Position numbers and translations under genes: made by a program. A DNA stretch of 47,125 bases from Bacteroidales bacterium. GTDB taxonomy: Bacteria; Bacteroidota; Bacteroidia; Bacteroidales; Bacteroidaceae. The notes beneath the pieces are model-generated. The model saw nothing but the letters and a program-made list of their open reading frames with translations. It did no database searches and was not told the origin of the DNA. The stretch's first letter is position 1, and the number at the start of each line of letters is the position of its first letter. Shown piece after piece: positions 1-7,401 of this stretch. The stretch spans positions 1 to 47,125 of the forward strand of contig SFFB01000027.1 in the NCBI GenBank assembly GCA_004557035.1, in the 5' to 3' direction.

Positions 1-72
1 GTAATTGAATTTGAGATTGTATATTTGGGTCTATTGGCGGAAAAGCACGGCCTGAAAGGCCAACGAGCACCC

Positions 73-271
73 AGCCCAGGGCAGAGGTGACACGTAGTGG
101 CACCGGCACCCTGGGTAAACGTGTCCCATACAATGCGCCCTGTAAGGGCAAAAGACTCATCATTGATTGATTTTGATTGCATAATAATGCTTTTGCCCTT
201 ACAGGGCGAACATTATCGCGCAACTTCACCCAGGGTGCCGGCGTCGCTACGCGCCGCCTCTGCCCTGGGCT
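73..271. repeat. Nested palindromic intergenic repeat
   Basis: Three pairs of inverted arms are nested around a 35-bp centre. The outer arms are AGCCCAGGGCAGAGG (73-87) and its exact complement at 257-271. The middle arms are CACCGGCACCCTGGGT (101-116) and a near-complement at 228-243. The inner arms are CGCCCTGTAAGGGCAAAAG (136-154) and its exact complement at 190-208. The RNA of either strand could fold into one long interrupted hairpin. I recall similar CCCAGGG/CCCTGTAAGGGC palindromes scattered between genes of other Bacteroidales, but this was not checked. An 80-codon open frame runs through it and looks like a by-product of the repeat. No transposase is nearby. Confidence 0.85.
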
Positions 272-380
272 ATGGGCTCAACCTCCTTCGTCGGTCGAGG
301 AATGACTTTCAGCCATTCCCATGTGCCTATAAGCAATAATAGAACTGTTTACCGGACAGCAATATTTGAGAGACAACTAC

Positions 381-416
381 AAAAACAACCCGAGTCGCTA
401 AAATACGACCCGGGTT
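381..416 (-). terminator. Intrinsic terminator of the recA operon
   Basis: Arms AACCCGAGTCG (387-397) and CGACCCGGGTT (406-416) pair with one mismatch. Read on the minus strand the hairpin is followed by a GTTTTTG tract (A-run at 381-385). It lies 24 bp past the stop of the small lipoprotein gene, as expected for the end of this minus-strand operon. Confidence 0.75.
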
Positions 417-440
417 ATCTCCTATAATGGTCCTACCGGC

Positions 441-758
441 TTATTCGCTCAATTCGGCGTTTTTCTGATACGCTGCAATGGCATACTCTTGATTGGCCTT
501 TTGGATCTCTTCTAAAGCGTCGCGGTCTTCGGCCAAGGCTTTGAGTTCCTCTTGATGATTACGCTCATATTCGCTCAACCGCGTGGTGAAACGGGCTGTG
601 GCCTTTTCGAGTTCGTCAAAGGTCGTGGCCTTTTTGACGTCTTCGGTGCTCTCTTGGATGATGGCAATGTAGTCGTCTTTGAGCTTGTTGCCACAAGAGA
701 CAAGCCAAGTGGTGACGGCCGCAAAAGCCAAAGGGAGCAGGAGTTTGGGGCTTTTCAT
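441..758 (-). CDS. Small predicted lipoprotein, unknown function
   Basis: A 105-residue product. The N-terminus has a lysine, a hydrophobic stretch and a lipobox LVSC, so Cys22 would be the lipidated residue of a signal peptidase II substrate. The mature part is almost entirely charged and helical, rich in Glu, Lys and Ala, and probably forms a coiled coil. No enzyme motif is visible and I do not recognise the family. The start codon lies 12 bp after the recA stop and a terminator follows the gene, so it is very likely the last gene of the bcp-recA transcript. A role linked to recA is only suggested by position. Confidence 0.75.
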   Translation of the reverse strand: MKSPKLLLPLAFAAVTTWLVSCGNKLKDDYIAIIQESTEDVKKATTFDELEKATARFTTRLSEYERNHQEELKALAEDRDALEEIQKANQEYAIAAYQKNAELSE

Positions 759-770
759 ATAGACAGCTGT

Positions 771-1799
771 TTACTCTTGACTTGAAGAAGAGAGTGCTTC
801 GCGTATTTTGGCTTCAATTTCGTCGCAAAGTTCGGGATTGTCGGCCAAGAGACGTTTCACGGCGTCGCGGCCTTGTCCAATCTTGGCTTCACCATAGCTG
901 AACCACGAACCGCTCTTCTTGATGATGCCCAGTTCGGTGCCGAGGTCTACAATTTCGCCAAGGCGAGAAATGCCGCCGCCGAAGGTGATTTCAAACTCTG
1001 CCTTGCGGAAAGGAGGAGCTACCTTGTTTTTCACCACTTTGACGCGCACTTGGTTGCCGATGGGCGTGTCGCCGTCTTTAAGCGTGGTGACGCGGCGGAT
1101 GTCGAGGCGGACGCTCGAATAGAACTTCAAGGCATTACCGCCTGTGGTGGTCTCGGGATTGCCAAACATCACGCCAATCTTCTCGCGCAACTGGTTGATG
1201 AAGATGCAGGTGGTGTTGGTCTTGCTGATGGTCGAGGTGAGTTTGCGCAGTGCCTGGCTCATCAGGCGAGCCTGCAGGCCCACTTTGTTGTCGCCCATGT
1301 CGCCTTCGATTTCGGCTTTGGGCGTGAGAGCCGCCACAGAGTCCACCACGATGATGTCGATGGCCGCACTACTGATGAGCTGGTCGGCAATTTCGAGCGC
1401 CTGTTCACCATTGTCGGGCTGAGAGATGAGCAGTTGGTCGATGTCGACGCCCAGTTTGGCCGCATAGAAGCGGTCGAAGGCGTGTTCGGCATCGATAAAG
1501 GCAGCTATGCCGCCGTTTTTTTGAGCTTGGGCAATGGCGTGAATGGCCAAGGTGGTCTTACCGGAACTTTCCGGACCAAAAATCTCGATGATGCGGCCTT
1601 TGGGATATCCGCCCACGCCGAGAGCGGCGTCGAGCGCAAGGCTTCCGGTGGGGATGACCTCAACGTTCTCGATTTTCTCATCGCCGAGTTTCATCACAGA
1701 GCCTTTGCCAAAGTCTTTTTCTATCTTAGCCATGGCTGCTTGAAGCGCTTTTAGCTTCTCTGACACCATGGGCTTTTGTTCGTCTTCTTTTTTTGCCAT
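771..1799 (-). CDS. recA: Recombinase RecA
   Basis: RecA forms nucleoprotein filaments on single-stranded DNA, catalyses strand exchange and triggers the SOS response. The 342-residue length is normal. The N-terminal polymerisation helix contains EKLKALQAAMAKIEKDFGKG. The Walker A motif GPESSGKT is at about residues 75-82, the Walker B segment reads IDIIVVDS, and the L2 region contains the conserved NQLREKIGVMFGNPETTTGG stretch. The C-terminus is acidic. The start ATG fits the usual MAKK beginning. Bcp ends 25 bp upstream and a small lipoprotein follows after 12 bp, so the three are probably co-transcribed. The regulator recX is not here but lies about 37 kb away at 39206-39694. Confidence 0.98.
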   Translation of the reverse strand: MAKKEDEQKPMVSEKLKALQAAMAKIEKDFGKGSVMKLGDEKIENVEVIPTGSLALDAALGVGGYPKGRIIEIFGPESSGKTTLAIHAIAQAQKNGGIAAFIDAEHAFDRFYAAKLGVDIDQLLISQPDNGEQALEIADQLISSAAIDIIVVDSVAALTPKAEIEGDMGDNKVGLQARLMSQALRKLTSTISKTNTTCIFINQLREKIGVMFGNPETTTGGNALKFYSSVRLDIRRVTTLKDGDTPIGNQVRVKVVKNKVAPPFRKAEFEITFGGGISRLGEIVDLGTELGIIKKSGSWFSYGEAKIGQGRDAVKRLLADNPELCDEIEAKIREALSSSSQE

Positions 1800-1824
1800 A
1801 AATGTGTGGGATGAATGATAATAG

Positions 1825-2292
1825 TTATGCTTGTTCAGTTAAGGCCAGCAGTTGCTCGCCGTGTGTTTTGGTTTTAATCTGCTTAGGACCAATGATGTGG
1901 GTGATGAGGCCTTCGGGGCTAATGATGAAGGTGGTGCGCAGAGTGCCCATATATTTGCGGCCATACATACTTTTTTCGGCCCATACGCCAAAGGCCTCGA
2001 CGAGTTGTTTGTCGGTGTCGGCGATGAGGCGGAAGGGCAGTGTGTGTTTGGCAATGAAATTTTGGTGTGATTTGGCGCTGTCTACGCTCACCCCCACCAC
2101 GTCGAGCCCTTTGTCGAGCAGTGTGGCATAGTGGTCTCTCAGGCTGCAGGCTTCGGCCGTACAACCCGAGGTGTTGTCTTTGGGATAGAAATAAAGGATA
2201 AGGCCCCGGCCGGCATAGTCTGAGAGTCTGACTTCATGGCCGTCTTGATCGATGCCCAATACGTCGGGAACTTTGTCGCCTATTTGCATCAT
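1825..2292 (-). CDS. bcp: Thioredoxin-dependent peroxiredoxin Bcp
   Basis: A 155-residue atypical 2-Cys peroxiredoxin of the BCP/PrxQ class, which reduces hydrogen peroxide and organic peroxides in the cytoplasm using thioredoxin. The signature YPKDNTSGCTAEAC places the peroxidatic Cys at residue 44 and the resolving Cys at 49, the five-residue spacing typical of PrxQ. The later FGVW and T-TFIIS segments are also family-like. There are two adjacent ATG codons at the start, so the protein may begin one residue later. It lies 12 bp after a sulfatase gene and 25 bp before recA on the same strand, which puts an oxidant-defence enzyme in the recA transcript. Confidence 0.93.
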   Translation of the reverse strand: MMQIGDKVPDVLGIDQDGHEVRLSDYAGRGLILYFYPKDNTSGCTAEACSLRDHYATLLDKGLDVVGVSVDSAKSHQNFIAKHTLPFRLIADTDKQLVEAFGVWAEKSMYGRKYMGTLRTTFIISPEGLITHIIGPKQIKTKTHGEQLLALTEQA

Positions 2293-2304
2293 GACGTTTA
2301 GCTG

Positions 2305-3861
2305 TTACTTTTGGTTGTTGAGTTTGAGTGCGTCTTGGTCGTCGTATTGCTTTTGCAGTTTGACGAGTTCTTTCATCAATCTTTTGGTCACCTTCTCCGT
2401 GCCCGGTTGGCCATAGAGATTATGGAGCTCTTGCGGGTCTTCGTTAAGATTGTAGAGTTCCCAAGTGTTGATGTCTTGATAGAAGTGGATGAGTTTCCAA
2501 CCGTCGGCGGTGCTCACGCCATAGTGACGCTTCACGCTGTGCTCGGCCGGATATTCGTAGTAGTGGTAATAGAGGCTTTTGCGCCAATCTGCAGGATGTT
2601 TGCCCTTGAGCAGGGGCAGCAGCGACTCTCCTTGAATGTCGTCGGGTATTTTGGCGCCGGCGATGTCGAGGAAGGTGGGCGCATAGTCAATGTTTTGCAC
2701 CATCTCTTTGATGTCGCCACGGGCCGAAAGACCATTGGGCAGACGCATAACGAGAGGCGTGGCAAATGACTCTTCATACATGAAACGCTTGTCAAACCAG
2801 CCGTGCTCGCCCATATAGAAACCCTGGTCGGAGGTGTAGACCACGAGAGTGGAGTCAAGCAAACCCGCATCGCGCAAATAGTCGAGTGTGCGACCCACGT
2901 TGTCGTCGAGCGACTTGAGCACCTTGGCATAGTCGCGCATATAGCGTTGGTATTTAAACTCAGTGAGTGCCTTACCCGTGGGATTTTGGGCATAAAAACG
3001 GTTGGCGATGGAGTCATGGAAGTAGTCGTAGTCGGCGCGGTCTTTGCTGTCCATACGGTCCAGCATACCCAGATACAAATCGGTCAGACGCGTATTGGCG
3101 CCGGGACGATACATCTTGGTGTCGTAGACGATGTCCATGTGGTTGTTGTTGCCAATCTCCATTTCTTGCGCGGCGGCAGCCTCACGGCCTTCGTAGTCGT
3201 CGTAGAGCGTGGCCGGCAGAGCAAAGGTCTGGTCTTCATATTCCCGGATATATTTGAGCTCTGGCAGCCAGGGACGGTGGCAGGCTTTGTGGTGGATGAA
3301 GAGGATGAAGGGTTTGGACTTGTCGCGCTTGTTGGCCATCCAGTCAATGGCCTTATCGGTAATGATGTTGGTGACGTAGCCCTTTTCTTTCACCGTTGAG
3401 CCGTCCATTTTGATGAAGTCGGGGTTGTAGTAGTCGCCCTGTCCCGGCACGATGTCGAAATAGTCGAAGCCCGTCGGTGTGCTCACGAGGTGCCATTTGC
3501 CGATGATGGCTGTTTCGTAACCGGCCGCCTGCATGAGCTTGGGCATGGTCTGCTGCGAACCGTCGAAGATGCCGTGCTCGTTGTTGGTGAAGCCGTTTTT
3601 GTGGGAGTGTTTGCCCGTAATCATACAGGCTCGGCTCGGACCGGAGAGTGAGTTGGCCACGTAGCTGTTGACAAACTTCACGCCGTCGGCAGCGATGCGG
3701 TCGAGGTTGGGCGTGGAAACGAAGCGATTGTCATAGCAACTCATCATCTGCGCCGTGTGGTCGTCGGTCATGATATATACCACGTTGTAGCGGCCTTGTG
3801 CGGCCAAAGCAGCCGGTAGCAAGCCGGGCAAGAGCAGCATCAGTTGTTTTTTATTCTGCAT
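2305..3861 (-). CDS. Secreted Ser-type sulfatase (S1 family)
   Basis: A 518-residue arylsulfatase-like enzyme with an N-terminal signal peptide (MQNKKQ followed by a Leu/Ala-rich stretch ending AAQG). It should hydrolyse a sulfate ester in the periplasm or at the surface. The metal-binding start NVVYIMTDDH is followed by the active-site signature S-G-P-S-R at residues 73-77. The residue to be converted to formylglycine is therefore Ser, which in anaerobes is matured by the radical-SAM enzyme anSME. The later TSDQGFYMGEHGWFDKR and GESLLPLL segments are typical of iduronate/choline-sulfatase-like S1 members. The substrate cannot be read from the sequence. It is the first gene of a run leading into bcp and recA, with only 12 bp to bcp. 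Confidence 0.92.
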   Translation of the reverse strand: MQNKKQLMLLLPGLLPAALAAQGRYNVVYIMTDDHTAQMMSCYDNRFVSTPNLDRIAADGVKFVNSYVANSLSGPSRACMITGKHSHKNGFTNNEHGIFDGSQQTMPKLMQAAGYETAIIGKWHLVSTPTGFDYFDIVPGQGDYYNPDFIKMDGSTVKEKGYVTNIITDKAIDWMANKRDKSKPFILFIHHKACHRPWLPELKYIREYEDQTFALPATLYDDYEGREAAAAQEMEIGNNNHMDIVYDTKMYRPGANTRLTDLYLGMLDRMDSKDRADYDYFHDSIANRFYAQNPTGKALTEFKYQRYMRDYAKVLKSLDDNVGRTLDYLRDAGLLDSTLVVYTSDQGFYMGEHGWFDKRFMYEESFATPLVMRLPNGLSARGDIKEMVQNIDYAPTFLDIAGAKIPDDIQGESLLPLLKGKHPADWRKSLYYHYYEYPAEHSVKRHYGVSTADGWKLIHFYQDINTWELYNLNEDPQELHNLYGQPGTEKVTKRLMKELVKLQKQYDDQDALKLNNQK

Positions 3862-3878
3862 AGTGGAGTGTTTTAATC

Positions 3879-3916
3879 AAAAAATGGAGACCGGTTTAAT
3901 GCCGGCCCCCATTTTT
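3879..3916. terminator. Terminator between glmM and the sulfatase
   Basis: Arms 3880-3894 (AAAAATGGAGACCGG) and 3902-3916 (CCGGCCCCCATTTTT) pair at 13 of 15 positions with a 7-nt loop. T-runs flank the stem on either strand. It lies 24 bp past the glmM stop and only about 20 bp before the sulfatase start, so the sulfatase promoter must overlap it or the gene depends on read-through. Confidence 0.8.
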
Positions 3917-3939
3917 AATGACGTATTGGGGCGGTGTGT

Positions 3940-5340
3940 TTATTCTTCAGGCTTGTTGGTCATTGAATAAACCACGTCCATAATCTGTTTGCCGAGAGCG
4001 TCGGCCTCCTCGATGGTAGAGGCTTCTGAATAAACGCGGATAATCGGCTCGGTGTTTGACTTGCGGAGGTGTACCCACTTGTCGGGGAAGTCGATTTTGA
4101 CGCCGTCGATGTCGGTGACTTTCTCGTCCTTGTAGAGTTCTTTGACTTTCTGCAGAATGGCAAAGATATCGGTAGTCGGGTCGAGGTCGATGCGGTTTTT
4201 GGCAATGAAATATTTGGGGAAGGAGTCGCGGAGCTCAGTGGCTTTCATCTTGGTCTTGGCCAGATAGGTCAGGATGAGGGCGATGCCCACGAGAGCGTCG
4301 CGGCCATAGTGAGCGGCAGGATAGATGACACCACCATTGCCTTCACCACCGATGACAGCACCGGTCTCTTTCATCTTCGTCACAACATTCACCTCACCCA
4401 CGGCGGCCGGCGTATAGGTGCAACCGTATTTTTCGGTCACGTCGCGCAGGGCACGGGTCGAGGAGAGGTTAGAAACGGTGTTGCCCGGAGTGTGCTGGAG
4501 CACGTAGTCGGCCACGGCCACGAGCGTGTATTCTTCGCCAAACATCGAACCGTCTTCGCAGACCATTGCCAAGCGGTCTACGTCGGGGTCGACTACGAAA
4601 GCGATGTCGTGGTGGCCTTTGCGCATAAGGTTGCGGATGTCGGCGAGGTGCTCTTTAAGCGGCTCGGGATTGTGGGCGAAGTCGCCTGTGGGCTCTGTGT
4701 TGAGACCCGTCACCTGGGTGACGCCGAGCTGACCGAGGAGCTTTGGCAGAATGATGCCGCCCACGGAGTTGACCGTGTCAATGGCCACGCGGAAGTTGGC
4801 CTGACGGATGGCTTCCACGTCGACGAGTTCGAGGAACTTGACGAGGTCGATGTGGCGCTGGTCGAAATAGAAGTTTTTGGTATAGCAGCCGAGGTGGTCG
4901 ACGTCGGCAAAAGAGAAGTTGCAGTTGTGAGCCAGACGTACCACTTCAGAGGCTTCTGCGGGCGGCAGGAACTCGCCTTTCTCGTTGAGGAACTTCAAGG
5001 CATTCCACTGGCGGGGGTTATGGCTGGCGGTGATGATGATACCACCACAGGCACGCTCCATGGTCACGGCAAGCTCGGTGGTGGGCGTAGAAGCCAAGCC
5101 GATGTTGAGCACGTCAAATCCCATACCGATGAGCGTACCGCAGACTACGTGAGAAACCATTTCGCCGGAGATGCGGGCGTCGCGGCCTACAACGATTTTG
5201 CGGCGATATGGACCCACTACGCGTTCGCGCAGGCTGGCATAGGCAGATACAGACTTGGCGATGTCGATGGGATTAAGGGTGTCTCCGGGCTTACCGCCAA
5301 TGGTACCACGGAAACCTGAAATAGATTTGATTAACGTCAT
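3940..5340 (-). CDS. glmM: Phosphoglucosamine mutase / phosphomannomutase family
   Basis: A 466-residue alpha-D-phosphohexomutase. The family interconverts hexosamine 6- and 1-phosphates. In this lineage the form starting TLIKSISGFRGTIGG is normally annotated GlmM, which supplies UDP-GlcNAc for cell-wall synthesis. All four signatures are present: the phosphoserine loop TASHNP (Ser106), the Mg-binding loop DPDVDR (251-256), the sugar-binding loop GEGNGG (332-337) and the phosphate-binding loop RKSNTEP (426-432). A phosphomannomutase activity cannot be excluded. On the minus strand a TACATTTG -7 box lies at 5388-5395, about 50 bp upstream, without a clear -33 box. A terminator follows the gene, so it may be transcribed alone. 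Confidence 0.9.
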   Translation of the reverse strand: MTLIKSISGFRGTIGGKPGDTLNPIDIAKSVSAYASLRERVVGPYRRKIVVGRDARISGEMVSHVVCGTLIGMGFDVLNIGLASTPTTELAVTMERACGGIIITASHNPRQWNALKFLNEKGEFLPPAEASEVVRLAHNCNFSFADVDHLGCYTKNFYFDQRHIDLVKFLELVDVEAIRQANFRVAIDTVNSVGGIILPKLLGQLGVTQVTGLNTEPTGDFAHNPEPLKEHLADIRNLMRKGHHDIAFVVDPDVDRLAMVCEDGSMFGEEYTLVAVADYVLQHTPGNTVSNLSSTRALRDVTEKYGCTYTPAAVGEVNVVTKMKETGAVIGGEGNGGVIYPAAHYGRDALVGIALILTYLAKTKMKATELRDSFPKYFIAKNRIDLDPTTDIFAILQKVKELYKDEKVTDIDGVKIDFPDKWVHLRKSNTEPIIRVYSEASTIEEADALGKQIMDVVYSMTNKPEE

Positions 5341-5753
5341 GGTATGTTTAAGATTTGAGTTTTAAAAACATAAATTGCTTTGAACCACAAATGTACAAAC
5401 ATTGCTCGATTACACCGCGCCTATTTGGTGATAATTTTTATCGACGCGCCATTTTTTGTAAATAATGAATAAATGGCCAGGTAGAACGTCAATTTCGAGA
5501 CATAAGATATGAGCAGTATTTGTTGAGCAGGCGCGTGAGGAGAAGATCTCCGCTTTGATAGGCTTGTTTGATGCGACAAAAAGCTTGATTATCGATGCAA
5601 ATTTTGCGACGAAACTAAGAAGATAATGTCGGGTAAATAATAATAGGGAGCAAATGATATGGGAAAAGCGTTGTTTTTGGAAGTTGGCAGCAATCAATGG
5701 ATTGGGTTATGTCGTTCGACTTGCCGATTGAGAAGTGATAATAATTATAATTA
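5341..5753. other. AT-rich intergenic stretch, no gene supported
   Basis: This 413-bp gap is clearly richer in A and T than its surroundings. It holds a TACATTTG -7 box for glmM (5388-5395, minus). A perfect 16-bp AT palindrome at 5740-5755 ends on the stop codon of the ATPase gene. A 95-codon open frame on the minus strand has no recognisable motif or initiation context, so I do not call it. The low GC content matches the neighbouring ATPase gene and may mark the edge of an insertion. Confidence 0.5.
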
Positions 5754-7118
5754 TTACAACAGTTGCGCCATATACACAGGTAGACACATCAAGTCTTGGT
5801 CTTTACGCAGGTCTTTGGTATAGAGTAGATACCGGTTTATAATTCTTGCAGAAAATTTTTCTTGAAATTTGTCGAGTGATTTGTGTGAGTTGTAGCCTGA
5901 AGACTTGACTTCAATCGGACAAATCTTGCTTCCTCGTGAAAGCAAAAAGTCTATTTCATAATGGCGTATGGTTTTACTGTTTGTATCATCTCTTTCGCCT
6001 TCTTCCTTGAAGGTATAATAAAAAAGTTCGTTGCCCGCACTCTTTAGCATTTGGGCGATGGCATTCTCATACACATAACCCAAATCGGTACTGAGTTTGT
6101 CGGAGAGCAATTTTCGATAGATGACATTCTCTGTATAGTCGCGGTCCATAAATGCCAATGTGACAAATAGTCCAGTATCGGCCAGAAACAGTTTGAAGTA
6201 ATCATAGTCGGCATGAAGCGAAAATCCTACACCCGGATCATTGGCATGATAGGCAAAGTTCACCGTCATTGAATCAGACATATCCATAAACAAGGCACTA
6301 AGCCTCGAAGCGGTGGCTTTTTCAATGACGCTCCCCACCTTATAGCGTGACGTATTGCGTGAGAGTTCTGCCGGAATAGACATAAATAGGCGTGAGGCAC
6401 GTCCCGTCGGATCTATTTTCCGGAAATCATCAATGTATAGTTCGAGTATGCTCCGTTTAACGGCATCAATTTCAGAGAAATCGTTCGTGTCAAGGTATGT
6501 ATTGACCGCCTGTGGCATACCGCCTACAAGCATATAGAGTCGGAACAGCCGCATCAGATCGCGGTTGATAGCGTCACCCACCTGTTTGAAATTATCAAAA
6601 GAATATTTTATCAGGTCGAAGGTCTGACCTTTGCCTATGGCCCACAAAAACTCTTCAAAATCGAGCGGATACATCGCAATTCTCGTTTCTTCGCTGGGTA
6701 TGATGATGTCTTTCACATTCTTTTTAATGGAAAGAAGCGAACCTGTCTCAATGTAGTCATAACGGCGGTCCTTGACCAAATGTTTTATTGCCTGTCTAGC
6801 AGGTGGGAACAGCTGAACTTCGTCAAAAATAATGACCGATTTACGTTCATATAATGAAACGTTATAGAGCGATTGAAGTCGCAGAAATAAGTAGTCTAAG
6901 TCTGAGATGTGTTCAAACAATTCCTTAACAGCCTTGTCGGCTATTGAAAAATCTATGATGATGGACGTTTCATACTCGTTTTGAGCAAACGTTTCAGCAA
7001 TGGTCGATTTGCCTATTCGACGAGCGCCTTTGATTAAAAGTGCCGTTTTTCCATTGCTCTCTTTCTTCCAGCGAAGCATCTTTTCGTAGATTTTTCGCTT
7101 AAACATTTTGTCCGACAT
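5754..7118 (-). CDS. AAA_14/DUF4143-type ATPase
   Basis: A 454-residue ATPase of the class with an AAA_14 domain and a C-terminal DUF4143 region. Walker A is GARRIGKST (31-39) and Walker B is VIIFDE (95-100), followed by the QLFPPARQAIK and ETGSLLS segments typical of the class. The C-terminal part, HYEIDFLL then CPIEVKSS, looks like a PD-(D/E)XK nuclease fold. The cellular role of these proteins is unknown; they are common and patchy in Bacteroidetes. Base composition is lower in GC than the neighbouring genes, which suggests horizontal acquisition. A minus-strand -7 box lies at 7142-7149, and three copies of a 33-bp repeat begin just upstream of it. Confidence 0.88.
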   Translation of the reverse strand: MSDKMFKRKIYEKMLRWKKESNGKTALLIKGARRIGKSTIAETFAQNEYETSIIIDFSIADKAVKELFEHISDLDYLFLRLQSLYNVSLYERKSVIIFDEVQLFPPARQAIKHLVKDRRYDYIETGSLLSIKKNVKDIIIPSEETRIAMYPLDFEEFLWAIGKGQTFDLIKYSFDNFKQVGDAINRDLMRLFRLYMLVGGMPQAVNTYLDTNDFSEIDAVKRSILELYIDDFRKIDPTGRASRLFMSIPAELSRNTSRYKVGSVIEKATASRLSALFMDMSDSMTVNFAYHANDPGVGFSLHADYDYFKLFLADTGLFVTLAFMDRDYTENVIYRKLLSDKLSTDLGYVYENAIAQMLKSAGNELFYYTFKEEGERDDTNSKTIRHYEIDFLLSRGSKICPIEVKSSGYNSHKSLDKFQEKFSARIINRYLLYTKDLRKDQDLMCLPVYMAQLL

Positions 7119-7141
7119 AACTAACTAATTGATTTACACTA

Positions 7142-7149
7142 CAAAATTA
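7142..7149 (-). promoter_or_regulatory. Probable -7 promoter box of the ATPase gene
   Basis: TAATTTTG on the minus strand fits the Bacteroidetes -7 consensus TAnnTTTG and lies 23 bp before the ATG. No TTTG is found 19-21 bp upstream. That position falls inside the first 33-bp repeat unit, where the sequence is TTTTCC. Confidence 0.4.
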
Positions 7150-7157
7150 ATCAATAT

Positions 7158-7244
7158 GTCGTAAAATGGAAAATGTTTTGGGATGTTTTTGTTGTAAAAC
7201 GGAAAATGTTTTGAACGGTTTTTGTCGTAAAACGGAAAATGTTT
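7158..7244. repeat. 33-bp tandem repeat at the ATPase promoter
   Basis: Units begin at 7158, 7191 and 7224. The first two are 33 bp and the third is cut off after about 21 bp. The shared core is GTYGTAAAAYGGAAAATGTT. Within it AAAAC and GTTTT form short inverted arms around a 7-bp centre. Because 33 is a multiple of three, the repeat also reads as KHFPFYD units in one minus-strand frame, but there is no gene there. The repeats cover the -33 to about -100 region of the ATPase gene, the place expected for operator sites. Confidence 0.8.
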
Positions 7245-7320
7245 GGGCTTTGAGGCGTGACAAAGCTGAGTTTCGCGATGAGATGAAGACGGCTTGAAGT
7301 GTTTTATCGGCATCAAAGAG

Positions 7321-7378
7321 GGTGTGTCAAAATCCCAAATCCGATAGCAACGCAGCAGATTGGCTATTATGACACACC
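7321..7378. repeat. Inverted repeat after rnr
   Basis: Arms GGTGTGTCA (7321-7329) and TGACACACC (7370-7378) are exact complements. A smaller inner pair, ATAGC and GCTAT, lies between them. The repeat sits 24 bp past the rnr stop. No T-run follows on either strand, so it is not a standard terminator, though it could still stabilise the 3' end of the rnr transcript. Confidence 0.5.
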
Positions 7379-7401
7379 GCCTTGAACCGAATAACTTTGT
7401 C

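Noticed and set aside
97..339. 80-codon open frame in the first intergenic region
   Set aside because: It runs through the nested palindrome, starts with GTG and has no motif. It is better explained by the repeat.
873..1754. 293-codon plus-strand frame opposite recA
   Set aside because: Antisense shadow of recA with no motif.
4069..5319. 416-codon plus-strand frame opposite glmM
   Set aside because: A shadow of the glmM codon usage. The minus-strand gene has all four mutase signatures.
5410..5697. 95-codon minus-strand open frame between glmM and the ATPase
   Set aside because: AT-rich, no recognisable domain, and no promoter or leader that fits.
7158..7244. CRISPR array
   Set aside because: Three units with 10-bp inter-core spacing are direct tandem repeats without unique spacers, and no cas gene is nearby.
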